In this document: positions 52,019 through 63,357 of the stretch, one piece after another | How positions within the stretch are numbered: position 1 is the stretch's first letter | How the letters are laid out: each line of letters starts with the position of its first letter | From: Phoronis australis | Lineage: Eukaryota; Phoronida; Phoronidae | Direction: 5' to 3' | DNA: 64,000 bases | Assembly (NCBI GenBank): GCA_002633005.1 | Contig: NMRA01000191.1 | Coordinates: forward strand, 454,077 to 518,076 | Notes under the pieces: generated by a model | Databases searched by the model: none | Told to the model about the DNA's origin: nothing | Seen by the model: the letters and a program-made list of their open reading frames with translations, nothing else | Program-made: the position numbers and the translations under genes

Positions 52019-55000
52019 CTACTTGTCCTTCTTGGAACTGCTCTCACTCGAGGACTCGGGTTTTCTAGCTCCGCGCAACTGAGCTCTCTTCACTTGCACC
52101 ATTAATTCTCCACTGTAGTACACCCACATCATCTGAAACAAGAAATGCCATCAAACCCAACCTAAAGCCAGTGTAACGCTTTTACTCCAGCACATTTATT
52201 TCTTTGAAGCTAGAGGTCTGGTATCAATGCTAACAAAACGCCAACAGTTTTGGGAAAACTTGAAGTGTTAGCAATAACTGAAATGACTTTTGAAACCATT
52301 CACATAACAGCCGTTTTTGGATACTAATAATTAATGTCCAACGAGAACATAACAATTTTGTAATTTGACTTGAGCAATGATGCCGGATACAGATTATAAT
52401 ATTAATACAACACTGATTCAGTTGGTCAGACAAACAATGTTTGCATTGTGCAACTTGCTTACAGCGTCACTTCAGATTTGCATAACTATTATTTTTACTG
52501 AATTTTCACAAAAAATGTTGAAAACACTTTTCAGAGTAAGTGATGTGACAAAGTGACATAAACCGACTTCAAAGCCATTCACCTTCAAAATGGGAAAAAA
52601 CAGAGTCACAAATAATGAAACGATTTGGGAGTATACAGTGTGTTCCTGGTAGTAAAGAAGCAATTAATGGAGTGAGACAAACGGACACTTACGGTTCACA
52701 TGAAAAAATTACATCTGTGGATCAATAATTTTGGCAATTATTTTTGTGTGAAGTAAGTGGAGTATTGAGTGAATTGAGACTACACCCACCTTCAAAATGG
52801 GGAAAAACAGTCTCACAAATAATGATACGTTGTTCGCGAGAAGTCATTTGGGAGTATACAGTGTGTTCCTGGTAGTAAAGGAACAATGGAGTGAGACAAA
52901 TGGACAATAGTTTACAAGAAGAAATCTGTGCATCAACAACTTGGTTTTTCGGGAGCCTTGACAGTGCATGGCAATGGATATCAAGGGGATATGAGGGTGT
53001 ATTTGAGATAAACTTTACATTAAGGTTTTTAATTAGAAGATACATGTGGTACATATCAAATAGTGGAATGTTCACTTACCGCTACTATCAAGCAGTTTAA
53101 CAGTATCGGGGCAGATAGAACAGTAGATATAAAAAGACCTCGACTGTCAAAATACTGTTCACTTGAAAACATCCTGAAACATAAAAATGGTGCATGTATA
53201 CAGTTCCAATGAAAACCATGCAAACAGTAGATTTTGTAGCAGTCAAATTTCCAGTGTCTAGTACGACTGTTGCCATGGACAGCCAACTTTCACTTGAGTT
53301 AGTTAGCTGAGCTCATGGTTCTCTGACTACGCTGCCTCTTATGCATTACTTCGACTTACTGAGCAAGTCACTATCAGTTTCACAGCAAAAACATAGGCAT
53401 TCATATGCAATCACTTTTTGTGTGTAGCAGAAAACAACCAGGCATTTTCAATCACTGGGCAAGATTTTAAACCAAAAGTGGCAATAGTTGGACATAACGT
53501 GTCCGAATTTTGAGAACCAGTTTGATGCCCGTTATTCAGTGAAGAAAACTGGTTCTCAAAATTTTGGCACGTTATATCCAACCATTACCTCGAAAGCTGT
53601 TGAAACATGACCCGGACTATGTAGGCGGAACACATCACATTCACTGTTGGTTCACTCAGTTGTTAAGCAGACGTTTCACTGTTAACTACAACAAACCCAC
53701 CGTCTGTCAGGGTTACACACACTTACCATCTTAAATTGGTCTAAATTGTTCATTAGTCAAGTTATAAGTGACATCTGGGCTCACAAGACACTGACTGTTT
53801 GTTATTGGTTGACACCAAGGTGTACAAATTATTGTATGTACCAAACATGGTCTGAAACAATAATACCCCATCAGTTTTCTGCAGCCCCAGAAATAACTTC
53901 TCACAAGTCAGAAAAATGGAGACCAATTTTGTAATGATAGGCGGAATAAACCAGTGTTGGAACTGTGGGACTATGGCTGCTTAAACCAAGAAATGTGACT
54001 AATGAAAGAATCATTGTTTCTTCAGAACTCCTCCTGCCACTAATAAGTTGTAACGCAGAAACAATCTGATCTCAGGAATACGTACCTCCAATTCTTTGAA
54101 GCCCATTCATTGATAGATTCTGAGAAAAACACAATCAACACTGAAAATAAATGCAAAACACTCATTATTACACAATCAACGAAAAGTAATGTAGTAGTCT
54201 GGAACACTGTAAACAATAAGCCTGATCAGCATGCCACCAGTGGCCACATGACGTTACCTAGTGAATAAGTCTGAAAAAATTTCTATTTCAACCAAGACTT
54301 ATATTCATTAGGTCACGTGACATGGCCACAGGTGGCGTGCTGACCAGACTTAAAATTTTTGTTTGCGATATACATTTCTACACTGGTTTAAGAATAACAT
54401 ATTTATAGGCTTGAACAACTTCCACATTAGTGATGCTTCACCTCTTAGGCACACAATATGACATATCAATTTTGGATCCGCAATCAGAATTTGAATTTGA
54501 GTCAGTTGAAGCTTGATACTGGACAGTTTAGAGGTGATTGCATCATGACAGATACATGATCGACCGAGAAAAACTGATTTTAGCTCAGGACTTGAAATAT
54601 AGCCCTTATTATGAAAGTACTTTGAATCTGTTCAGTTGATTTATATAAACATTAACTGCTTAAAAATAACACTTCCTCAAACCAGAAAAGTGAGGTTTTG
54701 AATAATTTATGATACTAGTCAACGTGTCCTTGTAAACTGTCTCCTTGCTTTCTTTAAGTTATAACTGCTCAATGGCTGAGATGTCTAAAGAGTACATAAC
54801 AATTGTGATTTGACTTAAGCAATGATGCCGAATACAGACAATGACCTTAATACAACAGTAATTCAGTCAGTCAGACAATGCTTGCATTGTGTGACTTGCT
54901 TACAGCGTCACTTCTGATTTGCAGAACTATTAGTTTTACTGATTTAGTAAACAAAAAATGTTGAAAATACTTTTCAGTAAGTGATGTGCCAAACTGACAT

Positions 55001-56017
55001 AAACCGACTTCAAAGCCATTCACCTTCAAAATGGGAAAAAACAGAGTCACAAATAATGAAACGATTTGGGAGTATACAGTGTGTTCCTGGTAGTAAAGAA
55101 GCAATTAATGGAGTGAGACAAACGGACACTTACGGTTCACATGAAAAAATTACATCTGTGGATCAATAATTTTGGCAATTATTTTTGTGTGAAGTAAGTG
55201 GAGTATTGAGTGAATTGAGACTACACCCACAATGCAACACTGCATCAATTTTAAGGAGCGGGTAAATCCATACAACTAGAGGGCTACTTACACAGTGGGA
55301 AAAACACAAATGCCTGCATTGAGCCATGCTTACGCAGCACAATAATACTTGCAAAACAAGACAGATGGAAGAACACAAGGGCAATCAACCATGGCTCTGA
55401 CCAGTCAATCTGTAAATATAAAATGAGATTTGTAGCTGTTTTAAAGTACATATCCTGTATTTTGTTCAATCGTATAAGTTAAACTGAAAATAAAACCAGT
55501 CCATAAACATTCTGCAATATAGTTATGGCAGTGGTAAGTATGTGATGTGGAGTGTGTTTACACCTCGGGTATTGGGGAATCTCACGGGCCACAACTTCAG
55601 TCTTCTCTTTACCTCAGGGCATAACTCTGATGCCAATTCAGTGATTCTGAGAGGCGTGTTCACTCAAGATGTTGACCTGCTAACTGATTATATGATTTTG
55701 TTGTTATACACAGTCTGAACTCAGCGGCGAAGCAAAAAGAAGATTGGAGAGTAATAAGTGTGACCAGGGTCAGGTGCAGGGGCAGAGACATGGTGTCGTG
55801 ACTTGACCAGCAATGGACAGTGCCCGAGTCAGGGCGCAGGGCCTGAGTGGCAGTGGCAGTGCTTGATGCCAGTGGTAATGGCCAAGCACTGAAAATTATT
55901 GGCTACACTTGCCAATTTTTAAGCTTTTGATTTTGCGTCAATAATGCATCTTGAACTAACCGACGAAACATATGTCCATATTCCTGTAATGCTCTGCGGA
56001 TCAACAGGTTTCACCAT
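52019..56017 (-). CDS. TMEM18: TMEM18-like membrane protein, 145 aa
   Basis: Small three- to four-pass membrane protein of the ER/nuclear envelope; the human gene is linked to body weight. Exons in transcript order: 56017-55961, 55409-55292, 54140-54086, 53173-53080, 52132-52019 (438 nt, phases all match). Family matches are [15 protein letters not shown] (human TDWTEPWLMGLATFH), [13 protein letters not shown] (human AEYINEAAAMNWR) and [18 protein letters not shown] (human YQYFDSRGMFISIVFSAP). Hydrophobic segments lie at about residues 28-42, 52-63 and 91-115. Human TMEM18 is 140 aa. The first exon ([19 protein letters not shown]) is chosen because it has an ATG, a phase-0 gttagt donor and the right length; it is the least certain. 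The C-terminus ends KKDK, a KKxx-type ER retrieval signal, where the human protein has a long basic tail. Exons 4 and 5 have a second copy nearby. Confidence 0.88.
52554..52789. repeat. 236-bp exact repeat, copy in TMEM18 intron 4
   Basis: Identical by eye to 54995-55230. Absent at the corresponding place in copy A. Confidence 0.85.
53480..53589. repeat. fold-back element, copy 3
   Basis: Palindrome with ends ggcaatagttggacataacg and cgttatatccaaccattacc. In TMEM18 intron 3. Confidence 0.75.
54218..54351. repeat. long hairpin (fold-back) element
   Basis: Arms of about 55 nt: CAGCATGCCACCAGTGGCCA pairs with TGGCCACAGGTGGCGTGCTG across a short loop. Just upstream of the TMEM18 exon 3 acceptor. 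Confidence 0.7.
54995..55230. repeat. 236-bp exact repeat, copy in TMEM18 intron 2
   Basis: Part of a longer diverged match (about 54795-55230 to 52350-52789); only this inner part is identical. Confidence 0.85.
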
Positions 56018-56471
56018 CCCAAGACCAAGTCACAAGCGGCAGACCAACGGAACAAGTTTACTTTCACTGCAATGAGATACGGACCGCGCAATCTTGATTC
56101 CTACGCTGAAACTTGTTTATCTCTGATTTGCAAGACAATCAGTTCATGTGGCCGATTGATTCATTTGAAAGACGTATCTTGAATGAAAACAACAAATACC
56201 ACAACTTGCGCAAGATTACACGGGTCAAATTGTGGAGCGTATAAATTGCTTCCGGTTTCAATTTACGGACTCGTTTCTGGTACCCGCGGTAGAAGTAGGA
56301 TCTACTGTAAAACCTTATATATAAGACCACGGCCTTTTAGGGTGGCCATGCCGAGAACCTATGCAACGATTCCAAGTAGTAGTCGAATACAAGTCTACAA
56401 CTTTATATGGTTATATGTTTAATGTTATTTTTGTATTTGATAAAAAGTCTACTCGAAGTATCAAAGTTAAC

Positions 56472-57735
56472 TGTAGGTGTAGCAAGTGTAATGGGAGCGC
56501 CGTCTATTGATAGAGTCGTGAGTTAACTGAGTCGAGTCGTCAGTCAAGACTGTTTAAGGGGGTTGTATACACTGGTCAAATTTTCAGGTTCCTATCGAAA
56601 ATAATTAAAAAGGGAGTTTTAACTAATTAGACATGACTCTGAAAGTGATAAAAATGAAAAAAAAAGTTTTATTGAAGTTCGTTTTTTAAAATATCAAAAA
56701 TCCAATTTACATCGACTTTTTCAAAACGCACTGTCATTATTATTAACTGTTTCCTTACGCAATATTTTACTTATCCATACCAAATATATGTACAAAATCA
56801 TTATAATCTTGATTTTGTGGCATTTTTTTGCGTGTGAGTTGTGGCAAGCACGCCACCTTCTGTCATATAGTCACTTTCCGTCTAATAAGTAACAATCTAG
56901 TAGATGTTTCAAAAAATCCTGGCACTTCAGATGTAGTGGATTTCAAATTTGCAAATTTCGTAAAAATTGACCCACGTGTTTCGGAAAAATAGGCCCAAGA
57001 ATCTTGTCACTACCCTGAAATCACGAGCCGAGAAAAAAGGCTTTTTCAGTGCGACGCCGCACATGGTCTGTAGGTGGTGCACCATGTATCATATAAACCT
57101 ATTTGTTAATATTCCAATATCATATGTAGTTACCGTCTCTTCATTAAGCAATATATGTGTTATATCAAATCACTGCGTTACTATCTTGGCGACGAGGATA
57201 AAGAACGACCTTCATCGTAATGGTTCATCATTTCCACGTTCCTGTACCGCCAACATTCTGGCCAAATGACTTTGGGATAAGAAAATAACCCTTTCTGCGC
57301 AATATAGCGTCGCTTGGGTGCGATTCTCAAAAGTTACCATAGTTTCTTATCTTACTTTCTACTAAAATCGTATAATAATTCCATGAGTTTTAATTCAGGG
57401 ATACGTTTGAATCGATGCACTAGATTGATTTTGTTATGTTAAACACTGGGTATTTCTCTAATTGTTTGAGGTATGGGAGGCGGCAAAATCCGCTGAGTTT
57501 GGCAGCCTAGTTTCTCCCGCGATCAACGGTAAACACAACAGACTGAGTAGTTCAGATGATTGTTGTGAAAGTTCTTAGAGTTGCTTCCTGTTATTTCCTG
57601 TAGAATATTGAATCATAAAGTTTAGTGCATGCAACCCACATATTTGTAACTTGTATATGAATCCGTTCACTTGTCCTAGACTTGTCTAATAAAGACAGTT
57701 CTCATCTAATTGCTACTGCCAGTTGCTTTACTATA
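56472..57735 (+). mobile_element. possible solo LTR
   Basis: Begins TGTAGGTGTAGCAAGTGTAA followed by TGGGAGCGCCGTC, a style common in gypsy-type LTRs. AATAAA lies at 57688-57693 followed by a short tail. No retroviral-type genes adjoin it and no TSD was found, so boundaries are guesses. Confidence 0.25.
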
Positions 57736-57819
57736 GTGTAGTTGAGTGTTCCGCACTGGGCCCCAAAGTCGAGCCGCTTCAACCCAATTCGATGTTGTAT
57801 TTTGAAGTTTTTGAAATGA

Positions 57820-58092
57820 TTACCAACTGAACGAGTCATTATTACGGTTATCTGTACATGTTAGCCAGGTACTTTGCATCACACACAACTCAGCCTGAGT
57901 ACTATATATCGCCTTCGAGTGCATAACATCATTTTTTTCTTGATACCATTCATGAAAGCCAACAATAGGCACAGGATATCCTTTCAGTTGCACTGCTTTA
58001 AAAGCCTTAACTTCTGCACCAGTCCACTGCCTTGAATCAAGGAGTGTGTTCCTTGCTTGAAAACATGGGGCAACGCCAGAATAAAAAGACAT
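57820..58092 (-). other. unrecognised 90-codon open frame
   Basis: Contains LDSRQWTGAEVKAFKAVQLK and VPIVGFHEWYQEKNDV. Not a family I know; no splice context or codon evidence. May be transposon-derived or chance. Confidence 0.2.
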
Positions 58093-60050
58093 GGGTCTAT
58101 ATTTAGGGCTTTACCGTACTGTAAATCTACTACGGGTACCAGAGTATTTTGGTTCCGGGTAAAGAGTAACCTCTGACTCAGCGCCACCTATACTATGAAA
58201 GGGTGTAGGTTATGAGCGGCTTCGCCGAAGCGTGGACTGCAGTAGTGGTTGCGAGTTTCTTGGTCAGATTGTCTAGAATTTATGTGCGTTACTGAAGCCG
58301 TCACATTCGTCTAAAGTGACAACGATCGTCGATTGACAGATTTGATCAAAAAGAATTGGTAATTATTGCGATTTCAGAGGTGGTGTCCAGTGGCTAAGAA
58401 AAACTTCGCCGCTGATTAGTGCTGCCTCCTGTGGCAATAACAGCACTTATTAATAATTTTTGTTGAATGAATAGCCAAGTCGTAAATGCCTGGGAAACTA
58501 TTATTTTTGCTTAAAAGCACAGTGATTATTAGACAGAGAAAAAAAATCCAGAGTTCATTGGCTAACTCCTCTGAGAGCTTTTATTGTTGTTAACTGCACT
58601 AGACAGGAATATTGCCAAATAGTAAAAAGTAAGTAGTAAGTGCATTTTTTGCCAACACTAGGCATGTAGATTGGAAAAGGATTCTTTCTGTAGGCTTTCG
58701 AACTCTCAAAGGGAAGTCTTTTAAATTGGAAGAGCACCCTCTCATGGGGAATTTTATTGAAACAACACCCGTTTTTAGGGAAACTGGCCCTGAAGAAGTT
58801 GTTCATCTGTTAAAGTAGGTTGTCCCACACGTACTTCTTAGAAATGAAAGTACTCTACACTTGAGGACCCTGAGTTCACGCCCTTTATATGTCTCTATGT
58901 TTCAGATTAACTTGGAATTTTTTTTTTCAGAACGCAATTTTCAAATTTTAGTATATTGCAAATCAATCTGAGATCTTTCAAAGTTTCATTAACATTTTGC
59001 CTGTCTCTTTGCAAACAAAGTCAATTGCATGTAACTGTGCTGTAAATCATCACATTTGCAATAATAGTGCTGTGAAAATTGGTGGAAATAATCTGATTTT
59101 TCAAGCAAATTTTTATAAGCCGGGAAAAACTTTTGCATTGGGACACGAATTTGCCAGTATTCAGAGTTTGCTGGATTAGATTATTTATGACCTTCATGTT
59201 TTGTTGATTCTTTTAAAATTCTGATCGTCATCTGAATCATAAAACCATTGGTGCTGGCACATGCATTGTACTGCACTGTGTAGTGTCAGTGTCTGCCAAT
59301 AGGGGTAACATAACTTTCCAGTAGTCATGAATCCATTGGGGAGTGGAATAAATCCTGTGTATTTTTTCCTTAAAATATTTATGGAATTTCAAAATTCAGG
59401 GGAATGTCATGAATCAGTGGCAGAAAAGCTGTTCTTGGTTAAAGAAGTATTTCTTTCCACGACCAAGAGACTTATTTTCCACTAAGTGCAAAAATTAAGG
59501 TTTACTTATAAAGGGATTTGTAATTACCAGTTTACACTGAATGAAACATCATCTTAGTGGAGTGCATCATTCCAAGCAATGGCGCTGATGTATGGCTGTT
59601 TTACAACTACTTTAAGAGAGCCACTTTCTGATCAACGTGTCAATGATTAGCTCTTTAAGTCTAGTTTCAATGCTCCAAGTCAATATAGGCCTCACAAGCA
59701 TTAAGCAGCAGAAAAGATCCATTTAAAATTATTGATGAAAGCCGAAAAGCATAGTTGATCCAGGTCTGTAACCTGACTCATTTTCAGACTACTCAAAGGC
59801 ACGTAAGCCAAGGTAAGCAAGCCTGCTGATTTGCTAAATTGAAACCGTGAGTAAAAAACAAAACAAATAGCGCATCATTTTTCCTCTTCTCAGGTGGATT
59901 TTCTATTTTAAAAGAGGTGAGTAACTGAAAAAATACTGCACCACGACCTCAGATTTTCAAAAAAAAAAAAAAATGATAACAATAATAACCAAAACCTAGT
60001 ATGCTTTTCTAGCCTAATACTGATTTTAATATTTGTCCTATAGAAAAAAA

Positions 60051-61815
60051 ATGAACAGAGGTGAAATGCCCCTGAACATCCCAGTAGGTGGCGATGGTGA
60101 TGGTCCTCGGAACAATCCCAACAGACCTGCGTGGACTCAAGTTTCTCAACTGTTTGTCAATGCTGTCTTCCCGGCTGTGTGCATGGGTGTTGCGGGTAAG
60201 TGATTATGCTATATTGAAACACCGTAATGTCTGTTTTTGCGAAATTGGTCACAAATTGAGATTTCACGGCAAAAGAACTAGCAATTGTTATTGTTCGAGA
60301 CAAGGCTCTACAACTTAGGCTGTCTTGTTGCGCATGATCTCAATGAACAACAAACTGGACGTTCTTTGCAAACCCAGAGGTCTCTTCTTATCAGAGTAAG
60401 AAACAAGGTGATGCCACTTTTATATCAATAAGTTAACAGTTTATTTGCTTGGACGGAATGTGCATGCTAAGAATTGTACGATGACTCTTGGCTTACCTCA
60501 AAATCCAACTCTGCCTGTTGGTTTGCTAATTGGCCCAATTATGTTGCGCACCCAGCAGAATTAATGAGGAACGTATTATTGCAACATCAAACAAATGTTT
60601 TAGGTTATAAAAGTCACATTCCTTGTCTATTTTTCAAAGTTCAAAAACCTAAACTCCTGTATAAAATGAGCACAAGAAAATACCTTGAACTTATTTTGTA
60701 TGAAATGCGACAATTACCATATTATGACAAGTCTTGGTTTCCCGTATTAACAATAAGTGGAAAGGATATCCAGCTTAAGTGGTTGTTTTAGTGATTAGCA
60801 GTCATTACTTTTCCAAAGGTTTTGCTTTAAAAAAGTCTGTCTCTGCAGATAGCGCGATTTATTCATGAAAAGTGAAAAATTTGGTCTTCCTCTCCCACTT
60901 CACAATGTCTGAATGAATGTTTTTCCAAGTCATTATAAATGTATCACGGACTAGGAATAATTTCCAGAACTTATCTCACTAACTAACAAAGGTGTGTATA
61001 TTTTCAGAGACTTGGCACTTTTGCTCAAGCGAAATTAAATTATATTTCAGAAATTGTTGTGTGGAGCACAAGACAAAATTTCTGACTTAAGTCTTTTAAG
61101 ACTTAAAAGTCACTTTTCATGTAACACAACCCAGACCTATGTTGATGACGTCTCATATTTTACAGGTTACTTTGCTACCCATAATCTGAAACTGTCCGTA
61201 GAGCTCCGTCAATGCAGGAAGAGGGAAGAAGAGGTTAAAGAATATATGAAGGCCAAGGAACACACGATGAAGGAGCGGGACACGTTCAATGCTACAGTCA
61301 TGGACTTGGAGAAGCAAGTGGTCGGTACGGTGGACAAGGACTTGGCAAAATTACAAAAAGATTTTGAGGACTCAAAATCGGAGGTGTCTCGGCTGAAATC
61401 TCTCTTGTCTCATTCTGTGAGAAAGTCCGAAGCTATCTGTTTGATCGATACGATAGAGCATGAACAAGAGTGTATGCGGAAATCTCTCAGTGAATCATTA
61501 GAAGCAAAGAAGTGTGATATATTGAACATCTTGGACATTGCATGTAGTCCCATAAGAGCCAGGGATAGCAGAACTGTGCTTCAGCAAAATCTTGTTGATA
61601 ATGTCAGTCACCCATCTTCAATTTTGGCTCCAATACATATGGCCCCAGATTTGTGTGAAATTTTTGAATACGATACCAAGTTTTGCGGGTTGAATAAGTC
61701 ACAGAATGGAAAAATTTGGAGAATCTACGCTAAACTTTGGGAAGAAAAGGCAGAAAAAATGAAGTATAAACGTGCGTGGGAGGATTTGAAAGAAGCATTT
61801 GCTAGCAACAGCTAA
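60051..61815 (+). CDS. CCDC127-like: CCDC127-like coiled-coil membrane protein, 264 aa
   Basis: Two exons, 60051-60195 and 61166-61815, join in phase 1 (795 nt with stop). The start ATG follows a tatag acceptor at 60041-60043, so a 5' UTR exon lies upstream. The N-terminus is polar and Gly/Asn-rich, then one hydrophobic segment (VSQLFVNAVFPAVCMGVAG, about residues 31-49), then a charged coiled coil (about 60-150). The C-terminal block DLCEIFEYDTKFCGLNKSQN then GKIWRIYAKLWEEK parallels GLTDIFQHDTYCGDVWNTNK and GRLMWLYLKYWEL of human CCDC127 (260 aa). The match in length, topology and C-terminal block makes this the best call; the N-terminal half is poorly conserved. The family's function is unknown. 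I infer a membrane anchor with the coiled coil on one side. Confidence 0.78.
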
Positions 61816-62100
61816 AAAGCCTTTACCACTGAATTATGAGGCCTTTCAAGTTACTATATTTTGCTAATGTTATCAAAAAATCGAATTGTGCCAGTTATCT
61901 TCTCAAGTTGGTCTGTTTGTATGAATGTTTTTACCTTCTTAATAGGAACTGACGGAACTTTCAATGACAGTGATGAATTAGTGTTAAATATTTAGATGGT
62001 AGAAATGAAATTTTACATTCCTTAAGTCAATGTTATCCCCATCAGGCATTATTTTTAACTATGGTGTCGGTGGGAGAACTCCAAGTGTCATTTGATATTG

Positions 62101-62150
62101 GTGACCTTGATATAATTTTCAAGGTCAAAGTGAGAAACCATGTTTTGTTA
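62101..62150 (+). repeat. half-site repeat, copy 1
   Basis: TGACCTTGA and TCAAGGTCA face each other 8 nt apart, followed by GAGAAACCATGTTTTGTT. Confidence 0.6.
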
Positions 62151-62561
62151 ACGTGATGTCTCTAGAAGAAAGCTTTACCTTTGCTTTTTATCGTACTCCC
62201 GCATTGTATAGGTGGCATATCTCCAGGCGCCAGTTAATTTTGGCAACTTTGAGCTCGTTTACAAGAATTGTACCAGGAAAATGTTGGTGTAATAGAAAGG
62301 AAGCATTGCATTTTGTTTATATCGTTTACCACAGTGTAAGGGTGGTGCCAGTCGATTCATAGCGAGAAATTTAAAAATGTTGTTCATGTTTTATACTGAG
62401 ATGTAAGTAGAGCATCACCAGCCAGCACAGACCTCATTTTTTAGGTTACAATGTGACAATCAATTCTTATTCATAAATTGTTGGCATAATATCGTTACAT
62501 TTGATCTACGTTGTGCACAGAAGTGTAAGTGGGGCATCTTTAGTTTCCAGTTGACATTGGC

Positions 62562-62612
62562 AACCTTGACCTCATTTTCAAGGTCATAATGATTATAAAC
62601 CATGTTTTGTCT
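62562..62612 (+). repeat. half-site repeat, copy 2
   Basis: CCTTGACCTCATTTTCAAGG, then TCATAATG ... AAACCATGTTTTGTC. Confidence 0.6.
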
Positions 62613-62908
62613 AAAACAAACTTTCTAGTTTTTGGGCACGTTGACCTTTCCAAAATGGCGTTATTGTAACCAATTTTACCTCTGACAAATGGCAAGAAAC
62701 CAATAATTCACCTAGACAAATCCAACCAGGACATTTTCTCAAAGTTTTGAGTTGAAACTTTCACACAGTGACCCAATACTTATTGAGTCAGATGTAAAGC
62801 AATAGTATAGGCCTTGGAAAGGGCAAAAAGTTAATAGAAAAATCGTAATTTTCCCCTTTCTGCCCATTTAGTTCCCATTTCCACAGACAGGTTTGATTTT
62901 CCAAACAC

Positions 62909-63040
62909 TATCGATTTTTACAAATTAGGTTTGATTTTTACGAATCTGGTTTGATTTTTATGAATTGGGTTTGATTTTTACGAATTAAGTTTGATTTTTA
63001 CGAATTAAGTTTGATTTTTACGAATTAAGTTTGATTTTTC
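62909..63040. repeat. 20-bp minisatellite
   Basis: Unit GTTTGATTTTTACGAATTAA repeated about 6.5 times at a fixed 20-bp period. The last three units are identical, while the first ones diverge. Confidence 0.9.
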
Positions 63041-63316
63041 TATTAACTATTTTTTGCCCTTCCGCGGCCCATGCAATAGCAAACTATCATTTTTTTTCTC
63101 AGTGAGCCTGAGATAACTGAGTGACTAAGATGATGTAATTTTTATGATTGTCTGTGTGGCCTAAATCAAAAATTGTTTTTTACAGAAAGCATGGGTTTAA
63201 TGCCACTTTAAGGGTTCTACTGGAAAAATGTTGATGCCGTGATTACTCACAAAGGGAGATCTAGATTTTTCTTACTTTTACTGACGTGGAGCATGTTTGT
63301 GCGCCAGTCAAATGTG

Positions 63317-63357
63317 GTGACCTTGGCCTCATTTTCAAGGTCATAATGAGAAATGTA
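63317..63357 (+). repeat. half-site repeat, copy 3
   Basis: TGACCTTGGCCTCATTTTCA then AGGTCATAATGAGAAATG. Confidence 0.6.

Larger units (their letters stand above)
49031..53303. repeat. duplicated block, copy B
   Basis: Second copy, starting exactly at the N gap and continuing into the unique part of TMEM18. Confidence 0.9.
56018..60043. other. intergenic between TMEM18 and CCDC127-like gene
   Basis: Must contain both promoters and a 5' UTR exon of the CCDC127-like gene. A GC-richer stretch at 58200-58260 (GAGCGGCTTCGCCGAAGCGT, a small hairpin) is a candidate for the latter. The rest is repeat-like. Confidence 0.4.

Noticed and set aside
58997-59179. 60-codon frame with a Gly/Phe-rich sequence
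   Set aside because: The DNA resembles a dispersed AT-rich repeat with TTTGCA(A/C) words; no splice or homology support.
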